This document shows positions 42,697 to 52,871 of a stretch of 64,000 bases of DNA, in pieces. Below the pieces are notes generated by a model, which saw only the letters and a program-made list of their open reading frames with translations, did no database searches and was not told where the DNA came from. The stretch comes from an uncultured Christensenellaceae bacterium. GTDB taxonomy: Bacteria; Bacillota; Clostridia; Christensenellales; UMGS416. Each line of letters opens with the position of its first letter. Position 1 is the stretch's first letter. Both the position numbers and the translations under genes were made by a program. The DNA lies in NCBI GenBank assembly GCA_944376795.1, contig CALWDW010000054.1, positions 1 to 64,000 on the forward strand, given 5' to 3'.

Positions 42697-43503
42697 TCAG
42701 CGCAGTCCCAGACCGCGGAGATAGTTGTACGAGATGGCAATGGATTCCATGGGATCCCGGCCATAGGTCTGATCCTGCTCCACAATGTAGCTCTGGATCC
42801 CCAAGGCCCGGCCGGTCTCCAGGATCAGCGGCCAGGGCAGATTCCCCTGGCCGATCTCGGCCCACTCCTTCACCGTGTCCCCAATGCCGGTGAAGTAATT
42901 GTTGGGTGCAATCCGGTAGTCCTTCACATGCAGGTAACGCATGCGGCCGGCGCACTTCTTCATCCACTCGATGACGTCCCCGCCGCCGGCCTGGATCCAG
43001 TGGGTATCCAGAATGAAGTTTACCGCTTCAGGATCGGTTTCCTCAAAGATCAGGTCGATGGCGCGCTTACCGTCCCGGCCAAAACGGCGGAACTCCTGGG
43101 CGTGGTTGTGATAGCCCAGGCGGATCCCCTCCTTGGCCAGCTGCCGGCCCAGCCGGTTCATCTCGGCAATGCCCGCCCGGTAGGTCTCCGCATTCTCCCG
43201 GTAGGGCGCCGGGAAGGAGCCGATCATGATTTCATCCAGCCCGAAGAGGTGGCAGTCCTCAATATAGCCGCCAATATCTGCGGCGATGCCCTCCAGCCCG
43301 CCGCCGTAGCAGGACATGGACAGCCCGATATCCTCCAGCAGGGCTTTGTACTCCCGCCGGGGCATACCCCCCGGTGGCCGCCCGCCCTGGATGGACTCGT
43401 AACCAATGGCCCGCACCCGGGGCAGCGCCGCAAAGAAAGCCTCCGGCGTGGGTGTCAGGGAACGAATGGTGTAAAGCTGCAGGGAAATCTGTGTTGAGGC
43501 CAT
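42697..43503 (-). CDS. Sugar isomerase/epimerase TIM barrel, tandem copy A
   Basis: A 268-aa paralogue. FILDTHWIQAGG and YLHVKDYRIAPNNY carry the conserved metal ligands, and IVEQDQTYGRDPMESIAISYNYLRGLGLR matches the C-terminus of copies B and C. ATG 43503 follows GGAAAGGAGGAACG. It is 43 bases after the Gfo/Idh/MocA gene. Three similar barrels in a row suggest sequential isomerisation or epimerisation of one imported sugar, or different sugars from the same polymer. Confidence 0.9.
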   Translation of the reverse strand: MASTQISLQLYTIRSLTPTPEAFFAALPRVRAIGYESIQGGRPPGGMPRREYKALLEDIGLSMSCYGGGLEGIAADIGGYIEDCHLFGLDEIMIGSFPAPYRENAETYRAGIAEMNRLGRQLAKEGIRLGYHNHAQEFRRFGRDGKRAIDLIFEETDPEAVNFILDTHWIQAGGGDVIEWMKKCAGRMRYLHVKDYRIAPNNYFTGIGDTVKEWAEIGQGNLPWPLILETGRALGIQSYIVEQDQTYGRDPMESIAISYNYLRGLGLR

Positions 43504-43546
43504 AGAATCGTTCCTCCTTTCCAAGGTGCCGCAGGATGGGTCCCGC

Positions 43547-44725
43547 TTAATTGTCCAGGCAGCCCTCCGCATCCCCGCCAAAGTATCCGGCAGGAAGGGG
43601 CGCGGGCTGGGCCGGACGGCTCTGCATGGTGTAGACCAGGCCGGTTTCACAGCTCTTGGCAATGCCGTCAATGATTTCCAGGGTGTGCAGGCCCATCTCC
43701 CCCGAGGCGCGGTGGGGCCGGTTGTTCCGGATGGCCCAGGCCATGTCCGCCACCCCCATGCCCCGGTGGGCATTGTGCCCAGGCTCCCGTTTTCCCGAAA
43801 GGGTGGGGGTGGAAGGATCCAGATTGCAGTAGCCATGGGTGAAGGGCATGAGCATGGGGGTGGGATTCCCCTTGCGGATGAGATAGATCGGCCCGGAGAA
43901 TTCGTTGGGATCCGGGCAGATCAGCGTGCCCTCGGTACCGAATACCGTGATGCAGGTATCGGTGGCCGCGCCATCGGAGGTCACCGTGAGGGTGCCATAG
44001 CAGCCCCCCACAAACTCCAAGGCCCCCACGATGGTGGTGGCGCCGGTGACCTCTACCGGCTCGCCATAGTGGGCGTTCCGGGGATGGGTGAAGTTCCGGG
44101 GACGCTTTCGGGCAAAGCCGCTCACCCGGGCCACCGGCCCCAGCAGATGGATCAGCGCATGGGTATAGTACCCGCCCATGTCGTAGGGCACCGAGCCTCC
44201 CGGTACAAACATGCCTCCCGGCCGTCCAAAGGGTGCGGCCCCTCCCGCCCCGTAGGAACGGACCAGCCGGGCATCCACCGTCACCGGCTCCCCGATCATG
44301 CCGTCGTCAATGAGCTTTCGGCAGGTCTGGAAGCCGCCGCCCAGGAAGGTGTCCGGCGTCGCGCCCAGGCGAAGCCCTCTTTCCCGGGCCAGGTTCACCA
44401 GGTCCAGCCCCTCCTCATAGGTGGCGGCCATGGTCTTCTCACAGTAGACATGCTTTCCCGCCAGCAGTGCCTGCCGGTTGATCTCGTAGTGGCTGGAGGG
44501 GTAGGTGGTATTGACCACAATGTCGATATCCGGGTCGGAGAAGATCTCCTCATTGGTCATCTGCCGGATGCCGAAGAGCTCGGCCCGGGCCTTGCTCCGC
44601 TCCGGGATCAGATCCGAGCAGCCTACCACCTCCAGAATATCGAAGGTGTTTACCATGGTATTCAGGTAGGTGTAGCTGATGGCCCCAGAGCCGATCAGGC
44701 CGACTTTCAAGGGTTGGATCGCCAT
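43547..44725 (-). CDS. Gfo/Idh/MocA-family NAD(P)-dependent oxidoreductase
   Basis: A 392-aa sugar or inositol-type dehydrogenase. The N-terminal Rossmann motif is VGLIGSGAISYTYLN, followed by VYCEKTMAATYEEG, the EKP-type motif here altered to EKT, and a C-terminal beta domain with GTEGTLICPDPNEF. ATG 44725 is seven bases after AGGAGGA; ATG 44731 is too close. It is the first gene of the isomerase operon. Oxidation to a keto-sugar followed by isomerisation is the usual combination in inositol and rare-sugar catabolism, so these four genes probably form one route. Substrate unknown. Confidence 0.92.
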   Translation of the reverse strand: MAIQPLKVGLIGSGAISYTYLNTMVNTFDILEVVGCSDLIPERSKARAELFGIRQMTNEEIFSDPDIDIVVNTTYPSSHYEINRQALLAGKHVYCEKTMAATYEEGLDLVNLARERGLRLGATPDTFLGGGFQTCRKLIDDGMIGEPVTVDARLVRSYGAGGAAPFGRPGGMFVPGGSVPYDMGGYYTHALIHLLGPVARVSGFARKRPRNFTHPRNAHYGEPVEVTGATTIVGALEFVGGCYGTLTVTSDGAATDTCITVFGTEGTLICPDPNEFSGPIYLIRKGNPTPMLMPFTHGYCNLDPSTPTLSGKREPGHNAHRGMGVADMAWAIRNNRPHRASGEMGLHTLEIIDGIAKSCETGLVYTMQSRPAQPAPLPAGYFGGDAEGCLDN

Positions 44726-45031
44726 AATCATTCCTCCTAATGCCTGGGGATGAAAAGGGTGTTCCGCCTTCCCATCCGCTATTTTCCTTTTTTGTATACC
44801 TGTACTTTACCACAGGGCGGCAGTCGCGTCAAAGGAAGTTAGGAAACTCCGTGGCTTTTCTCCAAAGAGTCCAAATTCCCCCAGCCTTTTTCGGAAGAGA
44901 TAGGCCAAGGCGTCTGGGCAAACGGCGTATCTGCAGAAAAAGCCTCCCGCCGTATCCGGCTGTCTGCCGGGCGGCGGGAGGCCTTCTATGCGGTTCTCAG
45001 CGGGAAGCGTCCCGCTTCTCTCCTAGGCGGA
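44726..45031. other. Intergenic region between the Gfo/isomerase operon and gdhA
   Basis: It contains the gdhA terminator and the unread promoter region of the Gfo operon (TGTATACCTGTACTTTACC near 44793-44811 may hold it). No gene is seen. Confidence 0.4.
44935..44982 (-). terminator. Intrinsic terminator after gdhA
   Basis: On the minus strand GCCTCCCGCCG pairs with CGGCGGGAGGC, followed by TTTTTCTG. Confidence 0.85.
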
Positions 45032-46375
<1,344 letters not shown>

Positions 46376-46436
46376 CTATAGAAAATTATGCAGAAACGCC
46401 GGGACCTTGAGACGGCGTACCCATCAAAACTCTATT

Positions 46437-46465
46437 ATTATAAACGGGTCGTATCGTAATTTCAA
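46437..46465 (-). promoter_or_regulatory. Strong promoter of gdhA
   Basis: On the minus strand TTGAAA and TATAAT are separated by 17 bases, about 75 bases upstream of the gdhA start. Confidence 0.8.
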
Positions 46466-46549
46466 GAAAAAATTGAAGCAAATCATGGAATATACAGTAA
46501 TTTTGCAGGATTATCCACCCCGTGGCCCGGAACCCCATGGTGGGCCGCG

Positions 46550-46578
46550 TTGACAAAGGCAGCACGGTAAAATACAAT
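46550..46578 (+). promoter_or_regulatory. Promoter of the GNAT/FAD-oxidoreductase pair
   Basis: TTGACA and TACAAT are 17 bases apart, 24 bases upstream of ATG 46602. Confidence 0.8.
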
Positions 46579-46601
46579 AAAGAAAAAACGGAGGTGGCAA
46601 T

Positions 46602-47081
46602 ATGCCCGATATGCTGGTCAAACTCTATGACCTGGACTTCCCCAAGCTGGCGCAGGGCGCCCGTCGGCTGCAGGAAGAACATGGAATCCGGATCCTCCGG
46701 GTCATGGCCCCCAATGCGCACAAGGTACTGGATTTTATTCAAACCCATTTTGGCGAGGGCTGGGCCAGCGAGGCCACCGCCGCCCTCTACCGCAGTCCTG
46801 TATCCTGCTACGCCGCCGTGGATGCGGATAAGCAGGTGCTGGGCTTCGCCTGCTACGACGCCACGGCCAAGGACTTCTTTGGCCCCACCGGCGTCATGGA
46901 GAGCCAGCGGGGCAAGGGAATCGGCGCGGCGCTGCTCATCGCCTGCATGCAGGCCATGGCCGCCGAGGGGTATGCCTACGCCGTCATCGGCGGCGCGGGC
47001 CCCGTGGCCTTCTATGAAAAGATCGTGGGAGCGACGGTCATTCCGGACAGTGTGCCCGGACCCTATCGAGACATGTTCTAA
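46602..47081 (+). CDS. GNAT-family N-acetyltransferase
   Basis: A 159-aa acetyltransferase. The CoA-binding motif V-MESQRGKGIGAALLIACMQAM (R/QxxGxG/A type) and GAGPVAFYEKIVGA at the C-terminus are typical. ATG 46602 follows CGGAGGTGGC. It is 25 bases before an FAD oxidoreductase gene and shares its promoter. The acetyl acceptor cannot be predicted. Confidence 0.86.
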   Translation: MPDMLVKLYDLDFPKLAQGARRLQEEHGIRILRVMAPNAHKVLDFIQTHFGEGWASEATAALYRSPVSCYAAVDADKQVLGFACYDATAKDFFGPTGVMESQRGKGIGAALLIACMQAMAAEGYAYAVIGGAGPVAFYEKIVGATVIPDSVPGPYRDMF

Positions 47082-47105
47082 ATCCAAGGAAAGGCGGCGA
47101 TTCCC

Positions 47106-48479
47106 ATGACAAAGGATGGTTTGACCCAATCCCTGCAGCTGGACGTCCCGGTCCGGGGACAATATGACGTCATTGTGGCCGGCGGCGGCCCTGCCGGCTG
47201 TGCCGCGGCCATCGCCTGTGCTCGGGAGGGGAGAAACACCCTGCTCATCGAAGGCACTACCGCCCTGGGCGGCATGGGCACGATGGGGCTGGTCCCTGCC
47301 TGGTGCCCCTTCTCCGACAAGGAAAAGCTCATCTACCGCGGATTGGCCGGGGAAATCTTCCGCCGCAGCCGCGCCCAGGTGCCCAATGCCGGCCCCCATG
47401 ACCTGGACTGGGTTCCCATCAACGCCGAGGCCCTGAAGCGCATCTACGACGATATGGTGGAAGACGCCGGGGTTACCGTGCTCTTTCAGTCCCAGGTGTG
47501 CGGCGTACAAGCCCAAGCGGGGCGCGCCGAGGCCGTCATGATCCAAAACAAGCAGGGGCTCTCCTTCTATACCGCTCGGGTATTCATCGACTGCACCGGC
47601 GACGGGGACGTGGCGGTGATGGCCGGGGCCGGCTGCGAGGTGGGCAACCCCGGCGGCTATGTGCAGCCTTCCACCCACTGCTTTACCCTGGGCCACGTGG
47701 ACACCTACGCCTATGAGCATGTGCTGGGCGACCGGATGCGCAACTACGACCTTACCGACGACTGCATCTGCCTCCAGCTTATGCGGGACCCCGAGCTGGA
47801 TCTCATTGTGGACACCCACTTCTGCAACTCCTTGGTGGCGCCGGGAACGGTGGGCTTCAACGCCGGCCACATCTTTGAACTGGATTCTACCGACCCGGTG
47901 GCGGTTTCCCGGGCCCTGATGCAGGGCCGCAGGCTGGCCCAGCAATTTCTGGTGGGGCTGAAGCGGTACGCCCCAGAGGCCTTTGCCAACGCCTATGTGG
48001 CCCAGACCGGTCCCCTGATGGGAATCCGGGAGAGCCGGCGCATCCTCTGCGACTACCGGCTTACGGTGGAGGACTATCTGGCGCGGCGCTCCTTTCCCGA
48101 TGAGATCGGGCGTAACAGCTACTATGTGGATGTACACCAAAATTCCAGCGAGCTCCAGGCCGTCCAGGAAGGGACCTTTATTGCCGACAACCGGTTTGAG
48201 CGCTACGGCAAGGGGGAAAGCCACGGCATCCCCTACCGGAGCCTGGTTCCCGTCGGGCTGGAGAATGTGCTGGTTGCCGGACGCTGCATCGGCAGCGACA
48301 GCCTGATTAACGGCTCGGTGCGGGTGATGCCGCCCTGCCTGGTGACCGGCGAGGCCGCCGGCATTGCCGCCGCCATGGCCTGGGAAATGCCGACGCCTAA
48401 CGTCCATGCCGTGCCGGTGGAACGCCTTCAGGAAAAGCTCCTGGGCTATGGCGCCTATCTGCACCTGGACGCGGAATAA
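47106..48479 (+). CDS. FAD-dependent oxidoreductase
   Basis: A 457-aa flavoprotein of the FAD_oxidored type. YDVIVAGGGPAGCAAAIACAREGRNTLLIEG is the dinucleotide-binding start, TARVFIDCTGDGDVAVMAGA the FAD ATG-type motif, and GLENVLVAGRCIGSDSLINGSVRVMPPCLVTGEAAGIAAAMA the C-terminal FAD contact. Such proteins often occur near rare-sugar and uronate catabolism genes in Firmicutes; substrate unknown. The start follows AAGGCGGCGATTCCC. The gene is followed by two hairpins, the first a dispersed palindrome, the second a clear terminator (48622-48664). Confidence 0.9.
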   Translation: MTKDGLTQSLQLDVPVRGQYDVIVAGGGPAGCAAAIACAREGRNTLLIEGTTALGGMGTMGLVPAWCPFSDKEKLIYRGLAGEIFRRSRAQVPNAGPHDLDWVPINAEALKRIYDDMVEDAGVTVLFQSQVCGVQAQAGRAEAVMIQNKQGLSFYTARVFIDCTGDGDVAVMAGAGCEVGNPGGYVQPSTHCFTLGHVDTYAYEHVLGDRMRNYDLTDDCICLQLMRDPELDLIVDTHFCNSLVAPGTVGFNAGHIFELDSTDPVAVSRALMQGRRLAQQFLVGLKRYAPEAFANAYVAQTGPLMGIRESRRILCDYRLTVEDYLARRSFPDEIGRNSYYVDVHQNSSELQAVQEGTFIADNRFERYGKGESHGIPYRSLVPVGLENVLVAGRCIGSDSLINGSVRVMPPCLVTGEAAGIAAAMAWEMPTPNVHAVPVERLQEKLLGYGAYLHLDAE

Positions 48480-48530
48480 CCGTAAGTCCTTCGGGTCCCT
48501 CGGAAGCTTCTTGCGGAGGAAGGTTCCTGC

Positions 48531-48568
48531 GGGGGAAGGAAACCTTTTGAAAAAGGTTTCCTTCCCCC
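48531..48568. repeat. Long palindrome, copy C of the dispersed family
   Basis: GGGGGAAGGAAACCTTTT and its complement meet at GA (18-bp arms). It may also terminate transcription from the left. Confidence 0.85.
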
Positions 48569-48621
48569 GGACCCCCATCCTTCTAAAACTTTAGGAGGAA
48601 GGGTGGGGAGAATGTGGAAGA

Positions 48622-48664
48622 GGAACGGCTGCAAGAGGAATGCAGCCGTTCCCCTATTTTTTTG
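48622..48664 (+). terminator. Intrinsic terminator
   Basis: GGAACGGCTGCA pairs with TGCAGCCGTTCC, followed by CCTATTTTTTT. Confidence 0.85.
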
Positions 48665-48852
48665 TAACTTACAAAACGCGGCGGCGTGTACGGCGCGTTT
48701 TGCCCGATGAGGGGTTTTGCCGCTATGCGGCAAAACTGTGGGGTGCGGGGGCCGCGAAAGGCTCCCGCCTTTTGAAATCAAGCTCGCGGAAAGCCTGCTT
48801 TCCGCGAAGAGCCCCCGCAGGAATCCGTGAGGATTCCGAGGAGGCGGTTTGT

Positions 48853-48894
48853 TTGGGGGAGGGGGTCCTTTTGCAAAAGGGCCCCCTCCCCCAA
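48853..48894. repeat. Long palindrome, copy D of the dispersed family
   Basis: TTGGGGGAGGGGGTCC begins one arm; the centre is TTTTGCAAAA as in copy A. One mismatch (GTCC against GGCC) breaks perfect symmetry. Confidence 0.85.
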
Positions 48895-48921
48895 AAAGAC
48901 TCCTACAGTTATCTTCCCCGG

Positions 48922-49443
48922 CTAGGAGAGCAGAAAGCGGGGCACGGCCCGGGAGAGCAGCAGTGCTGCGGCGCCTTTCAGCAGATCGGGAAGGAGGAAG
49001 GGAAGGCTGCAGGCGGCAAAGGTCTGGGCGAGGGGAACATGGGTCACTGCGGAGTACCACAAGCTGCCCACCCCATGACAGAGGACGATGGCCAGGGGGA
49101 TTCCCAAAATAGACTGCCACAGCACCCGGCGGCGGCACATGAGAGAGAATACCAGGGCCATAAAGGGATAGGAAAGCAGATAACCGCCGGTGGGGCCCAG
49201 TACCACCCCCAGGCCGCTGGCCATTCCCGCGTATACCGGCAGGCCTGCCAGGCCCAGCAATACATAGGCCCAAAGGGTGGTCATTGCCTGCAGAGGGGGC
49301 AGCAGCGCCCCCACCAGAAAGACCGCCAGTACCGACAGGGTCAAGGGTACGGGTCCTAGGGGCAGGGTGATGATGGATAAGACGCAGGTGATGGCGGTCA
49401 TCAGTGCCATGCGGGTCAGATCCCGTGTGGTGAGCTTCTTCAT
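48922..49443 (-). CDS. bioY: BioY, substrate-binding component of the biotin ECF transporter
   Basis: A 173-aa membrane protein with six helices, the S-component that binds biotin. Typical features are the opening TRMALMTAITCVLSII, the motif GLAGLPVYAGMASGLGVVLGPTGGYLLSYPF and an Ala/Leu-rich end. No energising subunits (EcfA, EcfA', EcfT) or biotin synthesis genes are adjacent, so it must use a shared Ecf module encoded elsewhere. The start at 49443 follows GAAGGGAG, under a strong promoter at 49475-49503. It indicates biotin scavenging. Confidence 0.93.
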   Translation of the reverse strand: MKKLTTRDLTRMALMTAITCVLSIITLPLGPVPLTLSVLAVFLVGALLPPLQAMTTLWAYVLLGLAGLPVYAGMASGLGVVLGPTGGYLLSYPFMALVFSLMCRRRVLWQSILGIPLAIVLCHGVGSLWYSAVTHVPLAQTFAACSLPFLLPDLLKGAAALLLSRAVPRFLLS

Positions 49444-49474
49444 AGGTACACTCCCTTCATACTACTGCGGGTTT

Positions 49475-49503
49475 AGTATACCGGTGCGGGGCACGGCTGT
49501 CAA
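49475..49503 (-). promoter_or_regulatory. Promoter of bioY
   Basis: On the minus strand TTGACA and TATACT are separated by 17 bases. The AT-rich stretch upstream (49501-49556) contains GTTTAC and GTTAAC words reminiscent of BirA operator halves but not a clean operator. Confidence 0.75.
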
Positions 49504-49558
49504 CTATCTAAATATATAAAAGTTTACAGTAGAAATCCAGCGGAGTTTGTTAACTAGG

Positions 49559-49588
49559 TTGACCTGCGGAAAGCTACCATGATACAAT
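49559..49588 (+). promoter_or_regulatory. Promoter of the GH5 unit
   Basis: TTGACC and TACAAT are 18 bases apart, with TG one base before the -10 (TGATACAAT). Confidence 0.65.
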
Positions 49589-49649
49589 AGTCAGCATAAC
49601 AGACAACATAACGCCCGGCGCTTTGCGGCGGGCGGGAAGGGTGGTACCT

Positions 49650-51281
49650 ATGCTGGAAAAAATGAGCCGGGACCGGGTGAAGGGTTTCCTGCGGGCTGAG
49701 GGACGGAAAATTGTCAACGGCGAGGGGGAAGAGATCCTTCTGTCCGGATGGGGCCTGGGGAACTGGCTGCTCTGCGAGGGCTACATGTGGCTGTCCGGCA
49801 GCGGCAGCCGCTTTGAACGGCCCCGCCGCATCGAACAGGTGGTGCGGGAGGTGGCCGGAAGCCAGTATGCAGCTCGATTCTGGAAGCAGTTCCGGGAAAA
49901 CTACATCACCGAAGCCGACATCGCCCGGATGGCCGAGCAGGGCTACAATTCCCTGCGTATCCCCATGAACTGGCGTGTGCTGATGGAGGATGAACCGGGG
50001 ATTGCCTTCAAGGAGGATGGATTCGCTCTCATCGACCGGTGCCTGGACTGGTGCGAGAAACACCGGGTTTACGCCATCCTCGACCTCCACGGCGCCCCCG
50101 GAGGCCAGACCGGCGCCAATATCGACGACTGTGTGGACGACGTGCCGCGGCTCTTCCTGGACGAGGACAGCTGGCACAAGGGCATTGAACTCTGGAAGGA
50201 ACTGGCCCGCCGGTACAAGGACCGCTGGATCGTAGGCGGATATGACCTGCTGAACGAGCCCCTGCATACCCCCAATCCCGAAAGCAACGTGGACTACCTG
50301 CTTCCCAAGCTGGTGGAATTCTATGAGGAGGTTATCGCCGAGATCCGCAGGATCGATACCCGGCACATGTTCTCCATCGAGGGCTACCACTGGGCCAGCG
50401 ATCCCAGCGTATTCTTCAAAAAATACGATGACAATATGGTGATCCACTTCCATCGGTATGGCTGTGTTCCCAGCCAGGAATCCTATCAGGAATTCCTGGA
50501 TGCCGGCGAACGAATCGACGCCCCGCTGTGGCTGGGCGAAACCGGGGAAAACTGCCCCGAATGGTATGCGGCGATGTACCCCATGGCGGCCTCTTTGGGC
50601 TTCGGGTACAATGTGTGGCCGTGGAAGAAGATGGCCTGCACCAACTCCCCCTATTCGGTGAAAAAGCCCAAGGACTGGGATCTCCTGATCGGCTACACCC
50701 ACGGCGGCCCCCGGCCCAGCTACCAACAGGCCCAGGCTATGCTGGACGAGTACCTGGAAAATATGAAGCTGGAGAACTGCGACTACAATCCCCGGGTGGA
50801 CGCCTCGGTGCTGCGTCTTCCCGGCTGCCGGGTGCGGGGCACCGACTTCGATACCGTTCCCGGAAAGGGAGTCTCCTACAGCGGCCTGCGCCGGGAAAGC
50901 AACATCTATCACTACAAGGTGGACAGCGGTATGCGGATCCGTCCCGCCACCGACGCCCCCGTGGTGCGCCGCCACGCCTTTGACTCGGGCTGGGACGGCT
51001 TGACCCTGGAGATGCAGGCCGGCGAATTTGCCGCCTACGCCATCTATCGGGTGTACGAGGGCTGCCCCCTTACCCTGGAGGTGCGGGCCCTGGAGGACGC
51101 TGTGGCCACCATTCTCCAGGATGGGAAGCCCCTGGCCCAGGTGCATATCCCCGCCGGGGACGCCATTGAGCCCCTCCGGGCCGCTGCCTTGCAGCAGGCC
51201 CAGGAATCCCGGGTCACCGTCCGGGTGGATCAGGGCGTGATCCAGCTGGATGCCGTGGCATTTGGAGAACCGGCCCGGTAA
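49650..51281 (+). CDS. Glycoside hydrolase family 5 enzyme (endo-beta-glucanase/mannanase type)
   Basis: A 543-aa protein. Residues 10-400 are a GH5 TIM barrel with LSGWGLGNWLL, NSLRIPMNW and ILDLHGAPGGQTG. Glu203 in GYDLLNEPLH is the acid/base and Glu297 in PLWLGETGENC the nucleophile. Residues about 420-543 form a beta-sandwich domain of carbohydrate-binding type. No signal peptide, so it would hydrolyse imported beta-linked oligosaccharides. ATG 49650 follows GGGAAGGGTGG. It is followed by an MFS and a MATE transporter gene, the likely import or export partners. Confidence 0.92.
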   Translation: MLEKMSRDRVKGFLRAEGRKIVNGEGEEILLSGWGLGNWLLCEGYMWLSGSGSRFERPRRIEQVVREVAGSQYAARFWKQFRENYITEADIARMAEQGYNSLRIPMNWRVLMEDEPGIAFKEDGFALIDRCLDWCEKHRVYAILDLHGAPGGQTGANIDDCVDDVPRLFLDEDSWHKGIELWKELARRYKDRWIVGGYDLLNEPLHTPNPESNVDYLLPKLVEFYEEVIAEIRRIDTRHMFSIEGYHWASDPSVFFKKYDDNMVIHFHRYGCVPSQESYQEFLDAGERIDAPLWLGETGENCPEWYAAMYPMAASLGFGYNVWPWKKMACTNSPYSVKKPKDWDLLIGYTHGGPRPSYQQAQAMLDEYLENMKLENCDYNPRVDASVLRLPGCRVRGTDFDTVPGKGVSYSGLRRESNIYHYKVDSGMRIRPATDAPVVRRHAFDSGWDGLTLEMQAGEFAAYAIYRVYEGCPLTLEVRALEDAVATILQDGKPLAQVHIPAGDAIEPLRAAALQQAQESRVTVRVDQGVIQLDAVAFGEPAR

Positions 51282-51487
51282 CGCCCCGGCTGCTGCCGCG
51301 ATTTTCGCCGTCCCGGAGTCCAATGTGCTGGGCTTGCGGGGCGGCGTATCGTTTCCAAGGCGGGAATCAAGCCCCCCTCAGGGACGAATCTGACCATGAA
51401 AGGGCAATGCACTGCATAGAAGCGGCAGGACTTTCGTGGTACACTGTTCCATGGTCCAGATTTCCACGAGGCGGATGGAGGAGAACA

Positions 51488-52813
51488 ATGCGGCGGATTG
51501 GGCGCGCCCGGGACTTCGGTCCCCGACTCTATGGATTTGGAGAGGAGAAGGCCACAGGACGAAGCTGTATGCTGCTGTCCGCCCTGCTCTCCTCGGTCAT
51601 TACCTGGCTCTCGGGAGGGATGTTCTACACCAGCTTCCTGATGGTCAACGGCATCAACATTGTCAATGTGGGCATTATCAGCTTTGTCCCCTTCATTGCC
51701 AACTGCTTTGCCATCTTTTCCCCCAGCATTCTGGAGCGGTTCCAGCGGCGTAAGGCCGTGCTGGCATGGAGCCGCGCCGCCTACTACACGCTGAGCATCC
51801 TGGCGATTACCTTGCTCCCCGCCGCGGTGCAGGATCCCGGTCTGCGGCTGACCCTCTTTGTTGCCGTAACCTTTGCCGCCAATATCATCAATGCCCTCTT
51901 TACCAGCGGATACTCGGTTTGGCACGTAAACTTTATTCCCGACCAGGTGCGGGCCCGGTACTTTTCCTCCTCCCAGCTGGTTACCGCCTTTGCGGGACAG
52001 GGCGCGGCCCTGCTCTCCAGCTTCTTGGCCGATGCGCTGGCGGGCTCGGCTTATCAGAATACCATTATCGTCGTTTTCCGCTACGCGGCCTATGCCTTGG
52101 GACTGCTGGACGTTTATTTCCTGACACGGCCGGTGGAATATCCCTACAGCCACAGCGCCGCCCGGCCCCGATTCCGGGATATCTTTGCCAAGCCCCTGCG
52201 CCACCGGCCCTTTGCCGTGGTGATGGCCCTCATCTTCGCGTGGAACTTTTCCGCCAATCTTCCCGCCGGCGCCCTGAACTATTACCTCATTGACAGCGTA
52301 GGCGCCAGCTATACCTTCGTTTATCTCATCAATATGGTCTATCCTTTCACCATCCTACTGCTTATGCGCCCCGCCCAGCGGATGGTGCGGCAGGAAGGAT
52401 GGCTGAAAACCTTCGCGTGGACGGCCATGCTTACCGCCCCCACCAATATGCTCTATGCCTTTGTAACGGCCGGAACCTATCTGTGGCTTATGCCTGTGGT
52501 GCGTATCCTGCAGCATATCCTGGGCGTAGGCCTCAACCTGGCCTATGCCAACCTGCCCTATATTCACCTTCCCCGGGAGGACCAGACCAACTACATGTCC
52601 TTCCACATTCTAACGGTCAATATCGGCGCGTTTCTGGGGATGATGCTGGGCACTTGGTTTGTGGGGATCACCCAGGGATGGCAGCTTACCATCCTGGGCA
52701 CCGGCCTGTCCGGCGTGCAGATACTTCTCTTCGCCCAGGGTGTGGGCCAATGGGCAATCGGCCTGGCCATCCTCCCCATGCTGCGATGGCTGGAGCCGCG
52801 AGACTCCCTCTAG
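51488..52813 (+). CDS. Major facilitator superfamily transporter
   Basis: A 441-aa, 12-helix MFS protein. It starts with helix SCMLLSALLSSVITWLSGGMFYTSFLM, has a GFVPF-like region near SFVPFIANCFAIF, and a central loop with RPVEYPYSHSAARPRFRDIF. ATG 51488 follows GGATGGAGGAGAAC; the longer frame from 51323 lacks a ribosome-binding site. Its position after the GH5 gene suggests a role in oligosaccharide or sugar movement, but no substrate motif is recognised. Confidence 0.86.
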   Translation: MRRIGRARDFGPRLYGFGEEKATGRSCMLLSALLSSVITWLSGGMFYTSFLMVNGINIVNVGIISFVPFIANCFAIFSPSILERFQRRKAVLAWSRAAYYTLSILAITLLPAAVQDPGLRLTLFVAVTFAANIINALFTSGYSVWHVNFIPDQVRARYFSSSQLVTAFAGQGAALLSSFLADALAGSAYQNTIIVVFRYAAYALGLLDVYFLTRPVEYPYSHSAARPRFRDIFAKPLRHRPFAVVMALIFAWNFSANLPAGALNYYLIDSVGASYTFVYLINMVYPFTILLLMRPAQRMVRQEGWLKTFAWTAMLTAPTNMLYAFVTAGTYLWLMPVVRILQHILGVGLNLAYANLPYIHLPREDQTNYMSFHILTVNIGAFLGMMLGTWFVGITQGWQLTILGTGLSGVQILLFAQGVGQWAIGLAILPMLRWLEPRDSL

Positions 52814-52871
52814 CTCCGCGTCCTATGCCCCCTATGATCATTTCCAGGAAAGGAGAAAGGAGTAAGGCGCT

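Larger units (their letters stand above)
48480..48921. other. Repeat-rich intergenic region between the FAD gene and bioY
   Basis: No gene is visible. It holds palindromes C and D, the terminator at 48622-48664 and several short hairpins (TTTTGCCGC/GCGGCAAAA near 48715, CGCGGAAAGC/GCTTTCCGCG near 48785, GGAATCC/GGATTCC near 48820). Confidence 0.6.

Noticed and set aside
46386-48578. 730-codon minus-strand frame over the GNAT and FAD-oxidoreductase genes
   Set aside because: Low-complexity His/Gly/Val-rich translation typical of antisense to a high-GC gene; both plus-strand genes have clear motifs and promoters.
49501-49560. BirA operator upstream of bioY
   Set aside because: GTTTAC and GTTAAC half-sites occur, but their spacing and orientation do not give the usual BirA dyad, and they lie upstream of the -35.
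49554-51323. 589-codon minus-strand frame over the GH5 gene
   Set aside because: Antisense shadow; the plus strand has both GH5 catalytic Glu residues.
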